Assembly (NCBI GenBank): GCA_014773175.1
Contig: VXCM01000219.1
Span: 1 to 64,000, forward strand
Length of the DNA stretch: 64,000 nucleotides
From: Lucifuga dentata
Lineage: Eukaryota > Chordata > Actinopteri > Ophidiiformes > Bythitidae
Direction of reading: 5' to 3'
Program-made: the position numbers and the translations under genes
In this document: positions 1 through 11,737 of the stretch, piece after piece
How positions within the stretch are numbered: position 1 is the stretch's first letter
Layout: each line of letters begins with the position of its first letter
Notes under the pieces: generated by a model
Seen by the model: only the letters and a program-made list of their open reading frames with translations
Database searches by the model: none
Told to the model about the DNA's origin: nothing

Positions 1-94
1 AAACCAAACAAAAAAAAAACAAAACAAAACAAACAAACAAACAAAAAACACTCATGTATTTAAAAATGGCCACAACCAGGCTGTATATATGACT

Positions 95-109
95 GGTTGC
101 TAGGCAACC
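95..109. promoter_or_regulatory. X-box (RFX-type) motif
   Basis: GGTTGCTAGGCAACC has perfect GGTTGC/GCAACC half-sites around a 3-bp spacer. This is the arrangement bound by RFX winged-helix factors, which control ciliary and some neural genes. No promoter is visible next to it, so it would act as a distal site if it is functional. Confidence 0.4.
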
Positions 110-872
110 ACAATAACACAACAAGCGTGTTTTCATTCGACCTCAGCAGGGTTTTAAAGGAAACCTAAAACTAATTAACTATAACACAGTAGAGGGAAAC
201 TTTGGTGAGAAGCTTGGAGGTTACATGTATTTTAAAATGAGAAATAATGGCCTGGCTGGAATAAAAGCCTGGTTCTCTCTCTGCAGTTGAGGTTTAAAAA
301 CAAAATAAACAAAAAAAAAAACAAAAAAAAACCTGCCACTATTTTAGCATTTATGGTACACTCATAAGGAAAGAGACAGATGCCGGTCTACGGGGATTTT
401 GCTGTAAAATGGATTAACTGTGAGGTGACAAAACCTAATCATGGGATCTTCTCAGGATACTTTTACCTTCGAAACGACAGTAAGATTACAAATTGATTCC
501 ATATTTTAGCGATGTTTTGGTCAGCGGTTTGACGACATCATTAAATGTGTTGGTTTAGTTAAAAATGAGCAGCTTGTTGAAACCTTTATCAGCATGTATT
601 CTGGGATTTTCTTGCTTTGTCTTATTTCCATGTTAGTAAGTTATTTTTTGGGTGAAAAGAAACGTCTAACGTTTTAAAATGTCTTTAAATGGCTATTACT
701 TTGGACGAGGCATACTTCTGGTCCATGAAAACAGAGGCTTGGGTGTTTCAACTTGCTGACTTTCAACTTCATACAGTGCTGGGTCCTCGGGATGCTGGTA
801 CCACAGACAGAAATTGCTGTCTTTATAGTTAGATGTTGACTAATGTGCGTTGAAAAGAAAATATACATGTTG

Positions 873-918
873 CAGTTCATATTCTCGCTGTGTGTGCGCA
901 CAGCGAGAATATGAACTG
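873..918. repeat. Perfect 20-bp inverted repeat (hairpin)
   Basis: Arms 873-892 and 899-918 are exact reverse complements around a 6-nt loop (TGTGCG). The hairpin sits alone, without the TIR or target duplication of a transposon. It is too short and too perfect for a typical microRNA precursor. A template-switch origin is possible. Confidence 0.75.
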
Positions 919-1793
919 GCTAACCTTAGTTGCGTAAGCACATAAGCTGTATTCCTCTCTTTGTTTGTATGGTTCTTCTCTTGCCTTCTAGGAAATTCTG
1001 AATAAACATGTACTTATCTTAATCCTTCCAATGACTGTAATGTACATTAAAATTTATATGAGATTTAGCCTTTTATCTGTGAGGTTGCTGTCATCTGGTT
1101 CGATATCAAATAACTCCACTATCTTACAATATTACTTGTTTCTTCTATAAAGACAAGAAAAGCCTTTGGGCTCATCTATAGAATTAAGATGGTGCACTGA
1201 TGTAGCAATATGCAAAATGGATTAATATACTGTCAAGAAAAATATGAATAATGAGAAAAAATAAATACAAAAATGACAAGTGGGAGAAAGAAAAAAAACA
1301 CAATAATTTTACCACAATATTATAATTTACACCTCTCAATAAATATAGCCGCATATCTCATTAAACATTTTTGCTCTTTGGTACACAACTGAATCAGCCT
1401 AGTGCAGAGGCAAACAGTCGTATTAATCTCTAAGGTTTACAGATGGGTGCTTAATAAAGTCTCAGATTCTATAGAATGTTTTTTTGCTCAACTGGTAATG
1501 ATTATGAGATATGTGTGTCTTATGAAAGTACGAAATCTGCAGCACACACATGACCTCTTTTGGCACCAAGCTGCATTACAGTGCAACTCCCACCACCTCA
1601 ACTTCTGCCTTCCTCTGTGCTGGGATCATCCCCTTTCACTGATTTTCATCATTGCCTTGCACACTTTCTCCTTGTATCTCTCCTCCCATAGTTCCTCTCT
1701 CGCTCTCCTCTGTCTTTTCTCTCTAAATCTCACAAGGCTACATGCACGCCTCCTCCTCCGCTGTTCCTTTTCCCCACTGCCTGTGACATCAAG

Positions 1794-1886
1794 TGCAGAA
1801 GGAGAAGTGAAGGATCCGGCGAGGAGGCTCCGTCTCTGCTGTCAGACGGGCCTCAGTCACAGTCTCTACCCCTGTCTGGTGCTGAG
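1794..1886 (+). CDS. Possible coding exon (weak), unknown protein
   Basis: A pyrimidine-rich tract (CTGTTCCTTTTCCCCACTGC) leads to two nearby AG acceptors, after 1793 and after 1798. They are followed by a 31-codon open segment and a GAG|GTATAT donor at 1887. The encoded peptide is hydrophilic and rich in Ser, Gly and Glu (GEEAPSLLSDGPQS), as in disordered regions of real proteins. This frame is open from about 1693 to 2078 without a useful ATG. The donor is only moderate, and I do not recognise the peptide. GC content is higher than in the flanks, so a conserved non-coding element is the alternative. Confidence 0.15.
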
Positions 1887-2444
1887 GTATATGGCAAATT
1901 AATCCCAATGCCCTGTCTGCTGCACATAGCGCTCATGTCAAAAGTAGTACACCGTGTAGAGATTGGGGTGACATTTTTGAAAGACAGACACACTGTGGGA
2001 AGCCATTACACTCAGAAACAACAGATAGAGAGAAAGCAATGGAGAAAGGCAGGGCTAATGAATGGAGAGACTTAGCGAAGAGGAGAAAGTAAGAGGATGA
2101 AACAGGCAGGCTAATGAAGGGTAAACGAAGGGACACAAATAAAGCAGCTAATGAGACAGATGCATCAACCTGCTGTGACCTTTTCCTCTTTATCTAATCA
2201 TGCATGCCTTATTATGGTCTTTTTATTCACAGTTTACCATTAATAATAGTTGTTGCTGTCTCATAGACTGTCTCCCCATGCAGCACTCACAAAGATTATG
2301 GCCTCAAATCAAAACCATTTGTTTTACTAACTCCCATTTGTTTCACTTACTCTGTTATCTACTGATTGCAGTTATTCCCATTCCAACTTTAATACTCTTC
2401 AGCAGCAAGGATCAGTATGCATCAAAACTGGATAAAGATTTTCT

Positions 2445-3122
2445 TTAAAGGACCATACCGGTGGTTTTGCATGTTTGAGCCCAATATATACAATATATGC
2501 TCGCATGCACATTATGTTTCTGACAACCATTTCCCAAATATTCTACTAGCAATAAATATTAAAACTGTTTTTCCTGCCTTCCAGACTGCTATTGGTTTCA
2601 GTTCATTTTGGTATGCTATTAAAATAAACTTGTCAAGACTTGAAATGTGCTTGAGACAAGTAATCATCACAGTGAAAACAACATTTTATTTATTTGTCTG
2701 TTTGTTTNTGAAATGTGCTTGAGACAAGTAATCATCACAGTGAAAACAACATTTTATTTATTTGTCTGTTTGTTTATTATGTGACTTTATTAATCAGTCC
2801 AACATGGAACTGTGTGGAAGAAAATGTATGTCTCCACCTGGGGAATGTTGTCCCAGGAGAAGATGGCTTTTACCAAGAAATTAAAAATGGCTGTCCTTCT
2901 ACATTCAGATGTACGTGTTAATAGGCAAACATTAATTTTTAAGGTGGATGTATCACCTCAACATTTGATTTTGAAAGATTAGAGGATTTGGAAAAATAGC
3001 TGGAAAACTAAAATATGGTTGTATGTTTTGGAAAATGCTGTTAGTAACATAACGTATGTGAGTTGTATTTCTTTAAACAGCAAGCAACAGCAAGCTGAAA
3101 AACCATTGGTATGGCCCTTTAA
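2445..3122 (+). mobile_element. TTAA-bounded MITE, copy A
   Basis: This copy is bounded by TTAA on both sides. It begins AGGACCATACCGGTGGTTTT, and its right end is the imperfect reverse complement, ending CATTGGTATGGCCCT before the TTAA. The inverted match continues inward for about 90 bp. TTAA targets are typical of piggyBac and Kolobok transposons, and the AGG start fits Kolobok better than the CCC start of piggyBac. No transposase is present, so it is non-autonomous. It contains an artefactual 67-bp duplication around the N at 2708, so its true length is nearer 610 bp. Confidence 0.85.
2641..2775. repeat. Assembly-artefact duplication around N2708
   Basis: The 67 bases at 2641-2707 are repeated exactly at 2709-2775 across a single N. 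This is best read as two contigs whose overlapping ends were not merged. Confidence 0.85.
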
Positions 3123-3864
3123 GCTTGTGCAGCCCATTTGATGTGTACAAAAATGTGCTAAAGGTGATGCATTTGGGTCAAATAAGCTAAGAAATGGTTG
3201 GAGCCACATGATCTGAAGGTGAACTCAGGTCCAGCAGCCAATCTCACAGCAGCTCAGTAATCAATGCTGGCCAAGAGACCCACACACCAGTATTTCTCGC
3301 TGTTTCTGTGGTGTGAGATCAGGGGAAGCAAATGCTCTTTTCATTTGCCAGGTGGCACAGAACAAAGGTTATTTAAGTTCATCTCTGAATGTGTCTTTTT
3401 TTTCTCCACTTTTTTTCCTTTTGAATGTGTCTTTAATGGTGGTTTAACATTACAGCCATGAACATGACTGAAAGAATATTCTTCCATGTGTTCACTTGTG
3501 ATTCTCATAACTTTGGAATCCAGTGCTCTTCCCCTTATAATCTTTGAGTCCTTCACCAGATGCTCCACCACAGCTGGATCAGGGCTGTCAGGTGCTTCAA
3601 ATTGACCATACTCAATTTAATTGCTTGGTTACTTTTTATTTTCATCCAAATGTACTTTTTCAAATCATTTTACAAGCTAACTACATCAAGCCACCATATG
3701 TCATGGTGGTTTTTCGCCAGGCTAGAATGAATGGAGCTCTTAAACAACAACTGCTGCTCTCTCCCTTGAGAATCTGGACTGAGGCTGGAAACATGTTACT
3801 GTTTTTATAGCGTAATGTGTTCCTATCAAACATAGAGGAGTTCAACCAAGTGACTAATGGCATT
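3123..3864. other. Non-coding stretch between MITE copies A and B
   Basis: The DNA is AT-rich. I see no gene, repeat family or regulatory site that I can defend. Confidence 0.5.
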
Positions 3865-4749
3865 TTAAAGGAGCCCACCAGTGATTTTGCATGTTTGAGC
3901 TCAATAAATACAATCCACATACAGGTTACATTTGCCAATTATTTTCCAAAACATACTACTGGAGCGGTACATTTTTGAATTGTTCTTCCTACCTTCCACA
4001 CAATCACTGGTTTCAGTTCATTCCGGTCGCTATTAAAATAAACTTGAGAGACTTGAAACATGCTTGAGATAAGTAATCCATCACACAACAAAACCTGAAG
4101 AACAAAACTTTGTTCTTGAAGTTTGAAGAACGAAACTTGAAATGAAACTTGAAGAACAAAACTTTGTTCTTATTTTTGTCAAAGTTACTTAATTTAACTG
4201 GTCCAACGTGGAGCTGCATGGAAGAAAATTTATGTCTCCAATAGGAAATATAGTCACAGGAGAAGACGGCTTTTACTGAGAAATTAAAAATGAATGTCTC
4301 TTCTACATCTGAGCATAGCAGAGGTGGGTAGTAACATGGTCCATTTACTCAGTTACATTTATTTAAGTAATTAAGTAGTTTTGTTTTTCACAAAATTGTA
4401 CTTCACTGAGTAGTTTTATTGCACTACTTTTAACTCATACTTGAGTATATTTACAAAGAAAAAAATATACTTTTACTCTGTTGCATTTGGTCACACTCTG
4501 CATTACTTTTGATTTCACCGTTTGAATTCAGTCACGTTCAGTTTTTCCTCTCATTGTCAGACACTACACTGTCTGTTTCAGCTCTGAAGTAGCCATGCCC
4601 CCACCCTCTGTTTCCATGGTTTCATCAGAGCAGAACAGTCATGGCAGAATCAACAGCAAGAGGTTTAGAAGAGGCACATCCATGGCCACACATTCAAACG
4701 CTGTTTTCAGTCTACCAAAACCAACAGCTACATAATGCATTACTGTCTT

Positions 4750-4872
4750 TGTCTGCTAAAAATGTGACATTTCAGCTTCTAAGAATCAACATGGAACTTG
4801 AAGAAACATGNTGTCTGCTAAAAATGTGACATTTCAGCTTCTAAGAATCAACATGGAACTTGAAGAAACATG
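4750..4872. repeat. Assembly-artefact duplication around N4811
   Basis: The 61 bases at 4750-4810 recur exactly at 4812-4872 across a single N. They are unmerged contig ends, not a biological repeat. Confidence 0.85.
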
Positions 4873-4911
4873 TGGCGCAGCTGCAACTTCAAGCTGCAAT
4901 CTTAGCTACTT

Positions 4912-5078
4912 AACTAGCTGCTGCTGCTAATGCTAACTCAAGTTTTCCTGTTCTATTTGAGGAAATTCATTAAGCTAACCTAGCTAACTGTCTTAACTAG
5001 CTAACTACTGCTAATGCTAACTCAGGTTTTCCTGTTCTATCTGAGGAAATTCATTAAGCTAACCTACCTAACTGTCTT
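4912..5078. repeat. Two-unit tandem repeat inside the hAT element
   Basis: Units 4912-4994 and 4995-5078 are about 83 bp each and near-identical, sharing TGCTAATGCTAACTCA and GAGGAAATTCATTAAGC. No N lies between them and they differ at several bases, so this is a real duplication. Confidence 0.8.
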
Positions 5079-5603
5079 GGGGCCAGGGCCAGAATCATCA
5101 TAATTTTTTTATGTGGTAAATATTTGATTTATTATTGTCTACTATTTCTTTATATGATATGATTTGGATTGTATTAGAAGGTACATATGGCTACTTTGCA
5201 TTTTTTTTCTTCAGACAAGCACTTTATAGCTTATTGATTATTGAAAATAAGCTTGATCAAAGTTACTCACTACTCAAGTAATCTTTTTAATAGATACTTT
5301 CTTACTCTCACTCAAGTAATTATTTTGGTGACTACTCTTACTTATACTTGAGTCACTATTATCATAAAGTAACAATACTTTTACTTGAGTACAGTTTCTG
5401 GCTACTCTACCCACCGTAAATGTTAGCAAGCGAAATATTGAATTTTAAGGTGGGTGTATCACCTTCACATTTGGTTTTGAAAGATTACAGGACTTGGCAA
5501 AATAACAGGAAAATTACATTTGGAAAATGATTGTCAGTAATGTAACATGTATGCAGGTTGTATTTATTGGGTTTAAACGTTTGCGTGCAAGATTACCAGT
5601 ATA

Positions 5604-7162
5604 ACACAGAAGCACTATTATTTGTGTTTATCTTAGAGATGACAAAAAAGACTTGGCAATATGGATGAAGTGAACATGTTTCTTAGAAGATTTTCAAATA
5701 AAACGAGTCCCTGGAGAATAGTTTGATATGTCCCTTTTACAAATGAAATTAAAATGAGACTGTTAGATCTTTGAAATGGCTGGGTTGATTTTGTCTCGGG
5801 AGATGCCTTAACACCAATCACTGTTCTGACTGCAATTATAAGCTGAGTAACACTCAACAAAGTGCAAAAGAAGAAATGCAGTGGAACCAAGTAGATAAAA
5901 TTGGTTTCAGATTTATTATCTGACTGTGAAAGAGTATTTTGAGCTGTAAAAAAAAAAAAAAAAANAAAAAAAAAAAAAAAGAAAAAAAAGACATGAAAAA
6001 CACATTTATTCAGTAACATTAGACCTTTCTAATTCAATTTATGATGTGCTGTGTTTGAGAGAATCTGTGTTTCCTCATCAAACCACTGTTCTGTGTGGTA
6101 TGAGTTTGCATCAGGGCAAGACTATTTGAAAAGAATTTCAAAGAAATACAAATTTAGGCATCTCTTCATTCGGTGCTTTTTAATTTTCATTGCTTTCTCC
6201 CTTACATCTCTGCTTCAAGACAACTCCGCCAACAAAGGAAATAGTATCTGTGTAAACGCAGAGTATAAAGCTGAAGAAACAGCAAATCCTATTAATGTTT
6301 TAGAATGTGTTGGGTGAGATTTGCAGAGGGCTTGACTTAGATATAATGCTAACATATACCAGTGTATTTATGTCACAGAAGCAGCTCTGTTTTGTAGGCT
6401 AAGACAACAATAGCATATGGTTTAGGGGAAGAGAGGGAAAGTGGCAGGACAACAGGGATCAGAGATCAAACCAATCACCTGCAGAGAAAGCAGAAAATAG
6501 AAGAGGAGGAGGAGGAGGATTTTTTTTGATGGAGCGAGTACCAGAAAAGTGCTCGTGTACACAGCCTTTGGGATTCTCTGGTGTGAGGGAGGAAAGGACC
6601 ACTGTCTATTTTCCTATCTCATCCCTGTTGAGATTCCTCTCTCCATCCATGCTACTTAGATTGTGTGTGTGCGTGTGCGTGTACGTGTGTGTGTGTGCAT
6701 GTGACGATATCTTCCAGCTTGCCTGGAGACATGGCACTGTGTTTCACAGCTAGATCAGCAGTAACAACCATTTCCACTACCAGAGCTGTCACATGTCGCT
6801 GCTAACAAAGCTACAGCTCCCACTGCTAACACAGGTCACATTTAACAAGGATAACAGCATGGATTGTTCCCATACTGAGCACAATGCTTGTTTCACATCA
6901 AAACTCTATATCTGATATCTGTGAATGTAATCACAGACTCACAAACACACATGCTGCAATTATGCATACTTTTACACATCTATTTTTAATTAAAAAGGAT
7001 TTCTTCAAAAGCAAGAAAGTAAGCATTAAAATGCAAAAGCCACATCTGTAAATGTAAAATCCAGCATGGCGTTTTACTATTTGATCTTTGTCATTTATTG
7101 GTTTGTCTTTTATTGTCATTACTTTGTTGTTGTTGTATATTTTCATTTTATTACACTATGCT
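5604..7162. other. Non-coding stretch with poly-A gap and GT repeat
   Basis: It holds a poly-A tract broken by N5965 (about 5948-5992) and a (GT)n-like repeat (6661-6703). The small frames here are unremarkable and I see no gene. Confidence 0.5.
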
Positions 7163-7415
7163 GGGAATACAGTCCCAGGAGGAAAAAAAAATGCTTTTAT
7201 AGAAAATTAAAGAGAACTTAAAATGACTAGGCCTTCACAATTGTTCATAAATGTTAGCAGGTGAAATATTGTATTTTAAGGTGGGTGTATAACCCAAACA
7301 TTTGATTTGATTGATGAAAACTAAGTTATGGTTTCATGTTTTGGAAAATGTTTTGCATAATGCAGGAAATATTTATTGGGCTCAAAAATGTAAAACCACT
7401 GCTATGGTCCTTTAA
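7163..7415 (+). mobile_element. TTAA MITE, copy C (right part only)
   Basis: It begins in the GGGAATACAGTCCCAGGAGG block. It runs through AAGGTGGGTGTATAACC and ATGTTTTGGAAAATG to the terminal CCACTGCTATGGTCCTTTAA. The left half is missing. Confidence 0.75.
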
Positions 7416-10400
7416 AATCAAACAGCAACAAAAGCTAAAATGAACAATACAGTAATGAGACTAAACTAACACAGACACTCGATTATATAAAACTATATAA
7501 AAGGATTCACCATTTGGCTTTTCTCATTTGTATTGATTTTACCATAAAAGTAATGGAATGATAATTAGTTGCACTTTTGGTTTCCACTTTCCCACTTTAG
7601 GCTAATCCTTAAGTGGATTAAAAAAATAAATAAATGTGGAATTGACAGCCATTATGTGGAAAGAATTGGTCTTAGGCAGCTCAGGATGTCTGAGAAAGTC
7701 TCCATCACAGTGTAAAAAACAATTAAACTTGCAATTAGTTTAGTAGCAAGGAGGGGAACAATAAATACCCTTTAATACCTTAAGTTTCAAACCAACCCAT
7801 CAACCAAATAGTATTGCACAGTTAATAGATCCACTATTGTTTCCTCTTTCTCATATATCTCTCTTCTCTTCCACTTCCTGCCAGCAGTCCTTATTTGTAT
7901 TGTGAGCAGCAGAAAAAAAAGGATAAAGTACTCTTCATCTAACACTAGCAGAGACACTATAAAATGGAAGGAAGATGCAAATAAGACGACAGAGAGAAAG
8001 GACATGGAGAGAGGGGTGGAGGGTGGTGGGGTGGACGACGCATATCCCCAGGGATGTGCTGGCCTTAATTATGCCAGCGTGGCTCATCAGTCTCCAGGCT
8101 GGCCTATGGCCTCTCTGTCCTTTCTCATCATGGACTGGGGATTACACATCGAGCGCTGTTTGTCCATAGAATTACTCTGACAGATTAACAGCAAAACACC
8201 TACAGATCACACCAGCAACCCACAGGGACCCTGCTGCTTGGGGAGCCCAGCCTAGACAGAGGGAAAGTTAAAGATTGAGAGAAAGAGAGGAAGAAGATGA
8301 AGGCTTCAGTTCCCCCATTATCCAAGGTGCAGAGAGAACTTTTAGCTGCATGGTTATTTCTGTCCAAAAATCTCTGAGCCCCAAAGGCAGCAAGGAGGCT
8401 AAAAGTTTGGAAATGAAGAAAAAAGAGAGAGACAGAGAAGGAGAGAGAGAGAGAGAGAGAAAGAATGAAGTTTACGATAATGGGGATAGATGAGGTGACA
8501 TAAAGGGTACAGGGAGAAGATGAGAGGAAAAGAGGAAAAGAGAGCAAGTCATGCAGGGACTTACTAATTGGAACAACACCAGCAGCACTCTACTCCTGAG
8601 TGACTAATTCTATGTCAGGAAGTATTGTTAGTGACATCTTCCAGTCAGTGAAGAGCTTCCTAACTACAAATTTTAAGAATGGTGACAAAAACCCATGAGA
8701 GGAAGATTTTCATTGTTTTATAATGGCTCAACAGAACATGCCAGCATTCTAATTCAACAAAAAAGAGAAAATGTCTTTATTTACTGTAACAAAGGAGGTT
8801 ATGTTTTCAGCCCCACTTGTCTGACTGTTTGTTAAGGAAAAGGATATTTCTGAACAACTTACAACGGAAATTGGTGGAAAGTTTGGCCATTGGCTAAGGC
8901 ACAAGACAATAGTTTTTCTTTAAACCAGTGTGTTTTATGAATCGTTTCCCCAACATGTAAATAAGGAAATACCATAGTCACGCCTCATTCAAGGCAAACA
9001 CTAAAGATGCCAGTTGATGAATGAGATAACATAGCTACATGAAGATATCTGCCATTATTGATATGTTAAGTATGGTGCAAGTATTGAGAAGGTGCCCACT
9101 TGATGACCCTGAAGACTTATCTTAAACCAATATGAGTGCAGACAAGTGTAGACACACAATACCATTAGTCTTGAAGGTTTGATAATTGGGGGTCTTTGAC
9201 AATGGCTGAACAACTGAGTGGGCCACACAGCATTCAGCTGTACTGCCATATGAGCCTGTAGGGCTAGCCACACTTAGCTTAGCCAAAGCAGATACAATGT
9301 GGAAATGTGACTGCTATATGTGCTCTCTGCTTGGAAAAAGTAGGATTCACAGACAGAATATAGGTGTGAAATCTACTAGTAGTTTAAGACAGGAAAAGGT
9401 GTTTCCTATTTGTTGAGTCAGCAGTTTCATGATGGCACAGCCTGATTTCTACAGCTGGCTTGGGTGAAGACATCATTTAACTTCAGTTCTGAGCTTCCGT
9501 AGGAATGCTCACTCAACTTGTTGCATATAACCATGTGTATTGATAAATGTTCTGTGGCTTGATCGAGCCACCCGTTCATTCTATACCTGCTTATCCTGTG
9601 CAGGGTGGTAATTCATACATATTTTCACATTGGACAATTGCTATACATTTGAAAATGGCCCCAAACAACCAATTCCTGCTTGATTAAAGGAATCCTATTG
9701 CACTTTTGAAAGGATGACCAACTGCATTTGTAAGTGATTTTATGGTCAATACTTTTTAATACATGGGCAATAGGTGTATTTGGGCATACATAGATGCTCA
9801 AGAACTCCAGGCTTTTAAGCAAGTCAGTGCAGATTTTGTTCCTTGGCAGAAATGAAGATTCCTGTTGTGTTTGCTGAATTTCATGTTTGATAGAGATACA
9901 TTGCAAATATTTCTTGGGTCCTTGAGGATCACAGAAATTCAATTTCAAGTTAACATTCAATGGGCAGGGCGGCCCTCCCCACCACCATGCATGCCTCTGT
10001 GTCTATGTAAGAAGTTACAGAATGCACCAACTACAACACTGAAGTGTTTGGCATTTCTGTTGAGCTTTGTTTGAAGAGATTACATAAAATGGAATATTAA
10101 AACAGTGCAAGGTGTTTAGATGTTGATATGCCAATTTTCTAAGACTTTGGAAAATGGCAGATGGCAGAATAATTTGTGAAAAAGATATGAAATAAAACAG
10201 TCATTTGAAACATATGGATGCATATAATGTATAGGTCAAACAGGCATAGCAAGACATAATTGAGAAATTGTACTTGTGAGTAGCTGAAGTGTTGAACATC
10301 ACAGATGAATGTGTTAAAACATTTAAGGATGTGTCACATATGGTGTGCAATTTTTCTCATCGGCAGTACCGATAGAACAGTGTGCTTATGTAGCTTGTAC

Positions 10401-10600
10401 ATGGCTTGAAGTGGAAGTGTTGTGCAACTGTGGAACAGATTCCACAGTGGGCAAAATTAATATGCTGTGTTTATATTTATTTTCATTCCACAATACAACC
10501 ATCAAGTGGGCTGAGTGCATAAACTCCAGGTTCTCTCAGATCCAGATCCATTCATTGCTTTTCTGTTTTGAATGTGACAGCATGAACAGACAAAAGCAAA
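7416..10600. other. Non-coding stretch
   Basis: It includes a purine-rich (GA)n tract (8423-8464) and a small repeat fragment near 9558-9606. The frames over 8200-8550 and 9625-9960 are repeat-driven or chance. I see no gene. Confidence 0.5.
9558..9606. repeat. Fragment of a common fish interspersed repeat
   Basis: The text CATTCTATACCTGCTTATCC followed by TGTGCAGGGT is a piece widely dispersed in teleost genomes, recalled from general knowledge. Only about 50 bp survive, and I cannot assign the parent family. Confidence 0.4.
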
Positions 10601-10780
10601 GTGGCTGCAACCACAGCCAATGTTTTCTGAGGAAGGGCTTTTTCTTTCCACTTAACTCCAGCAACATAGATATTAGACGGCATGATTGCTGTGAACGGTG
10701 GCCAGCTACACCTGCTCTCCTGACAAAAAGGCCAGCTTTTCAAGAGGAGACAATGGTCTTGGGCTTGAGGAATCCTGTTG
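10601..10780 (+). repeat. Local direct duplication, left copy
   Basis: These 180 bp are repeated at 11296-11476 in the same orientation. I count about 12 substitutions and one 1-bp indel, or roughly 93% identity. The copies are about 695 bp apart and share GGAAGGGCTTTTTCTTTCC and ACACCTGCTCTCCTGAC blocks. The intervening DNA is not duplicated. Neither copy shows TIRs. Confidence 0.85.
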
Positions 10781-11295
10781 TAATTGAGTATTAATGAAGG
10801 CGGTGAAGAGGGGGATGCCTGATGTCTGATCTGTTAGCAGTGGCAGGGTCTCTGTGGTGCAGGCAGCTAGCGTCACTGTGTTTTAGAGGATTTGGTTATC
10901 TATTATGTATGAAGGATTAGTCTCCTGCTCCTTTCACCGGTGGGATATCAGCTCTCCGATAGCCTTGAACTGCCAGGCTCCACACTTATTTGCAGATTTA
11001 GAGCCCCCACAACTACACACCCCACCCTCAGAGTCCTGTTTAACCTTGAAGAAAGACAGCCAGAGTCCTGCTAATGATCATATCCTGGTGGGAAACACTT
11101 CTCGTGACGGTCTCTGATACATAAATGGTGGCTCAGGTGGGCTGGGACCATGCAGGGTTAAGCGGTTTGTTTCAAAAATACAGCACAGGGACAAACACAC
11201 ACACAAACACAAGTATGTACAGCGTACACACAATTGCCACACACTGACTGAAAGAAAAAAAGAAAAAAAAAAAGAAAAATATATATATATAAAAA

Positions 11296-11476
11296 GCGGC
11301 TGCAACGATAGCCAATGTTTTCTGAGGAAGGGCTTTTTTCTTTCCACTTAACTCCAGCAACATAGATATTAGACAGCATGATTGCTGTGTACAGTGGCCA
11401 GCTACACCTGCTCTCCTGACAAAAAGGCCAGCTTTTCAGAAAGAGACAATGGTCTCGGGCTCGAGGAATCCTATTG
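11296..11476 (+). repeat. Local direct duplication, right copy
   Basis: This is the partner of 10601-10780. It is flanked on the left by an A-rich/(TA)n tract and on the right by the (TG)n(TA)n repeat, which suggests that simple repeats marked the ends of the duplicated block. Confidence 0.85.
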
Positions 11477-11478
11477 AA

Positions 11479-11533
11479 TATATGTGTGTGTGTGTGTGTG
11501 TGTGTATATATCTATATATATATATATATATAT
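11479..11533. repeat. (TG)n(TA)n microsatellite
   Basis: A compound dinucleotide repeat directly after the right copy of the local duplication. Confidence 0.9.
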
Positions 11534-11688
11534 GCATGCAATGGGGGCTGAGGGTTTCAGCTGCTCACCGACAGCTTACAATTGGCTTGTTTCATATGCA
11601 TATAAATATTAATAAAAGATCCTCGACGGGCCACAGTCCGGCTATGCTCCTGTAATCTCTTACAATTGAAAGCCAAGGCTCAAAAGAT

Positions 11689-11689
<1 letters not shown>

Positions 11690-11736
<47 letters not shown>

Positions 11737-11737
11737 A
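11690..11737. repeat. (GA)n microsatellite
   Basis: Near-perfect GA dinucleotide repeat with one GACA interruption. It accounts for the serine/leucine-rich frame on the minus strand. Confidence 0.9.

Larger units (their letters stand above)
1..2444. other. Non-coding stretch with no confident gene
   Basis: It opens with an A-rich, (CAAA)n-like tract (about 1-52), and a second A-rich tract lies at about 300-332. It holds an RFX-type X-box (95-109), a perfect hairpin (873-918) and a weak exon candidate (1794-1886), all listed separately. The rest is AT-rich single-copy-looking DNA. The 166-codon frame over 1402-1902 starts at GTG, is pyrimidine-rich and matches nothing I know, so I do not call it. 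Confidence 0.6.
4319..5415. mobile_element. hAT (Tol2-like) non-autonomous element
   Basis: The left end is CAGAGGTGGGTAGTAAC. The right end, ending CTACTCTACCCACC, is its imperfect inverse. Both subterminal regions repeat ACTTGAGTA/TACTCAAGT motifs, as in Tol2-related fish hAT elements. I see no clean 8-bp target duplication. A short frame at 4641 begins MAESTARGLEEAHPWPHIQ, and its HPWP segment resembles the N-terminal zinc-finger region of some hAT transposases, but it is far too short to act. The element contains an internal 83-bp tandem duplication and an assembly-artefact duplication. It was inserted into MITE copy B, so it is younger than that copy. Confidence 0.8.
3865..5603 (+). mobile_element. 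TTAA-bounded MITE, copy B, interrupted
   Basis: The left end (TTAA then AGGAGCCCACCAGTGATTTT) and internal blocks match the family, for example the block around 4010-4075 and the CCAGGAGAAGACGGCTTTTAC block near 4255. The hAT-like element at 4319-5415 interrupts it. After that element the family resumes with the AAGGTGGGTGTATCACC block. The right end is eroded and lacks TTAA. A short local duplication containing GAACAAAACTTTGTTC (near 4097 and 4155) is private to this copy. Confidence 0.8.

Noticed and set aside
1402..1902. 166-codon plus-strand frame
   Set aside because: It starts at GTG, is pyrimidine-driven and has no recognisable content. A different frame over 1794-1886 looks more coding-like.
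2641..2775. Apparent tandem duplication inside MITE copy A
   Set aside because: Exact 67-bp repetition across a single N is an unmerged contig overlap, not a biological duplication.
5633..6019. 128-codon minus-strand frame ending in poly-Phe
   Set aside because: Half of it is the translated poly-A/N tract and MITE-flanking DNA.
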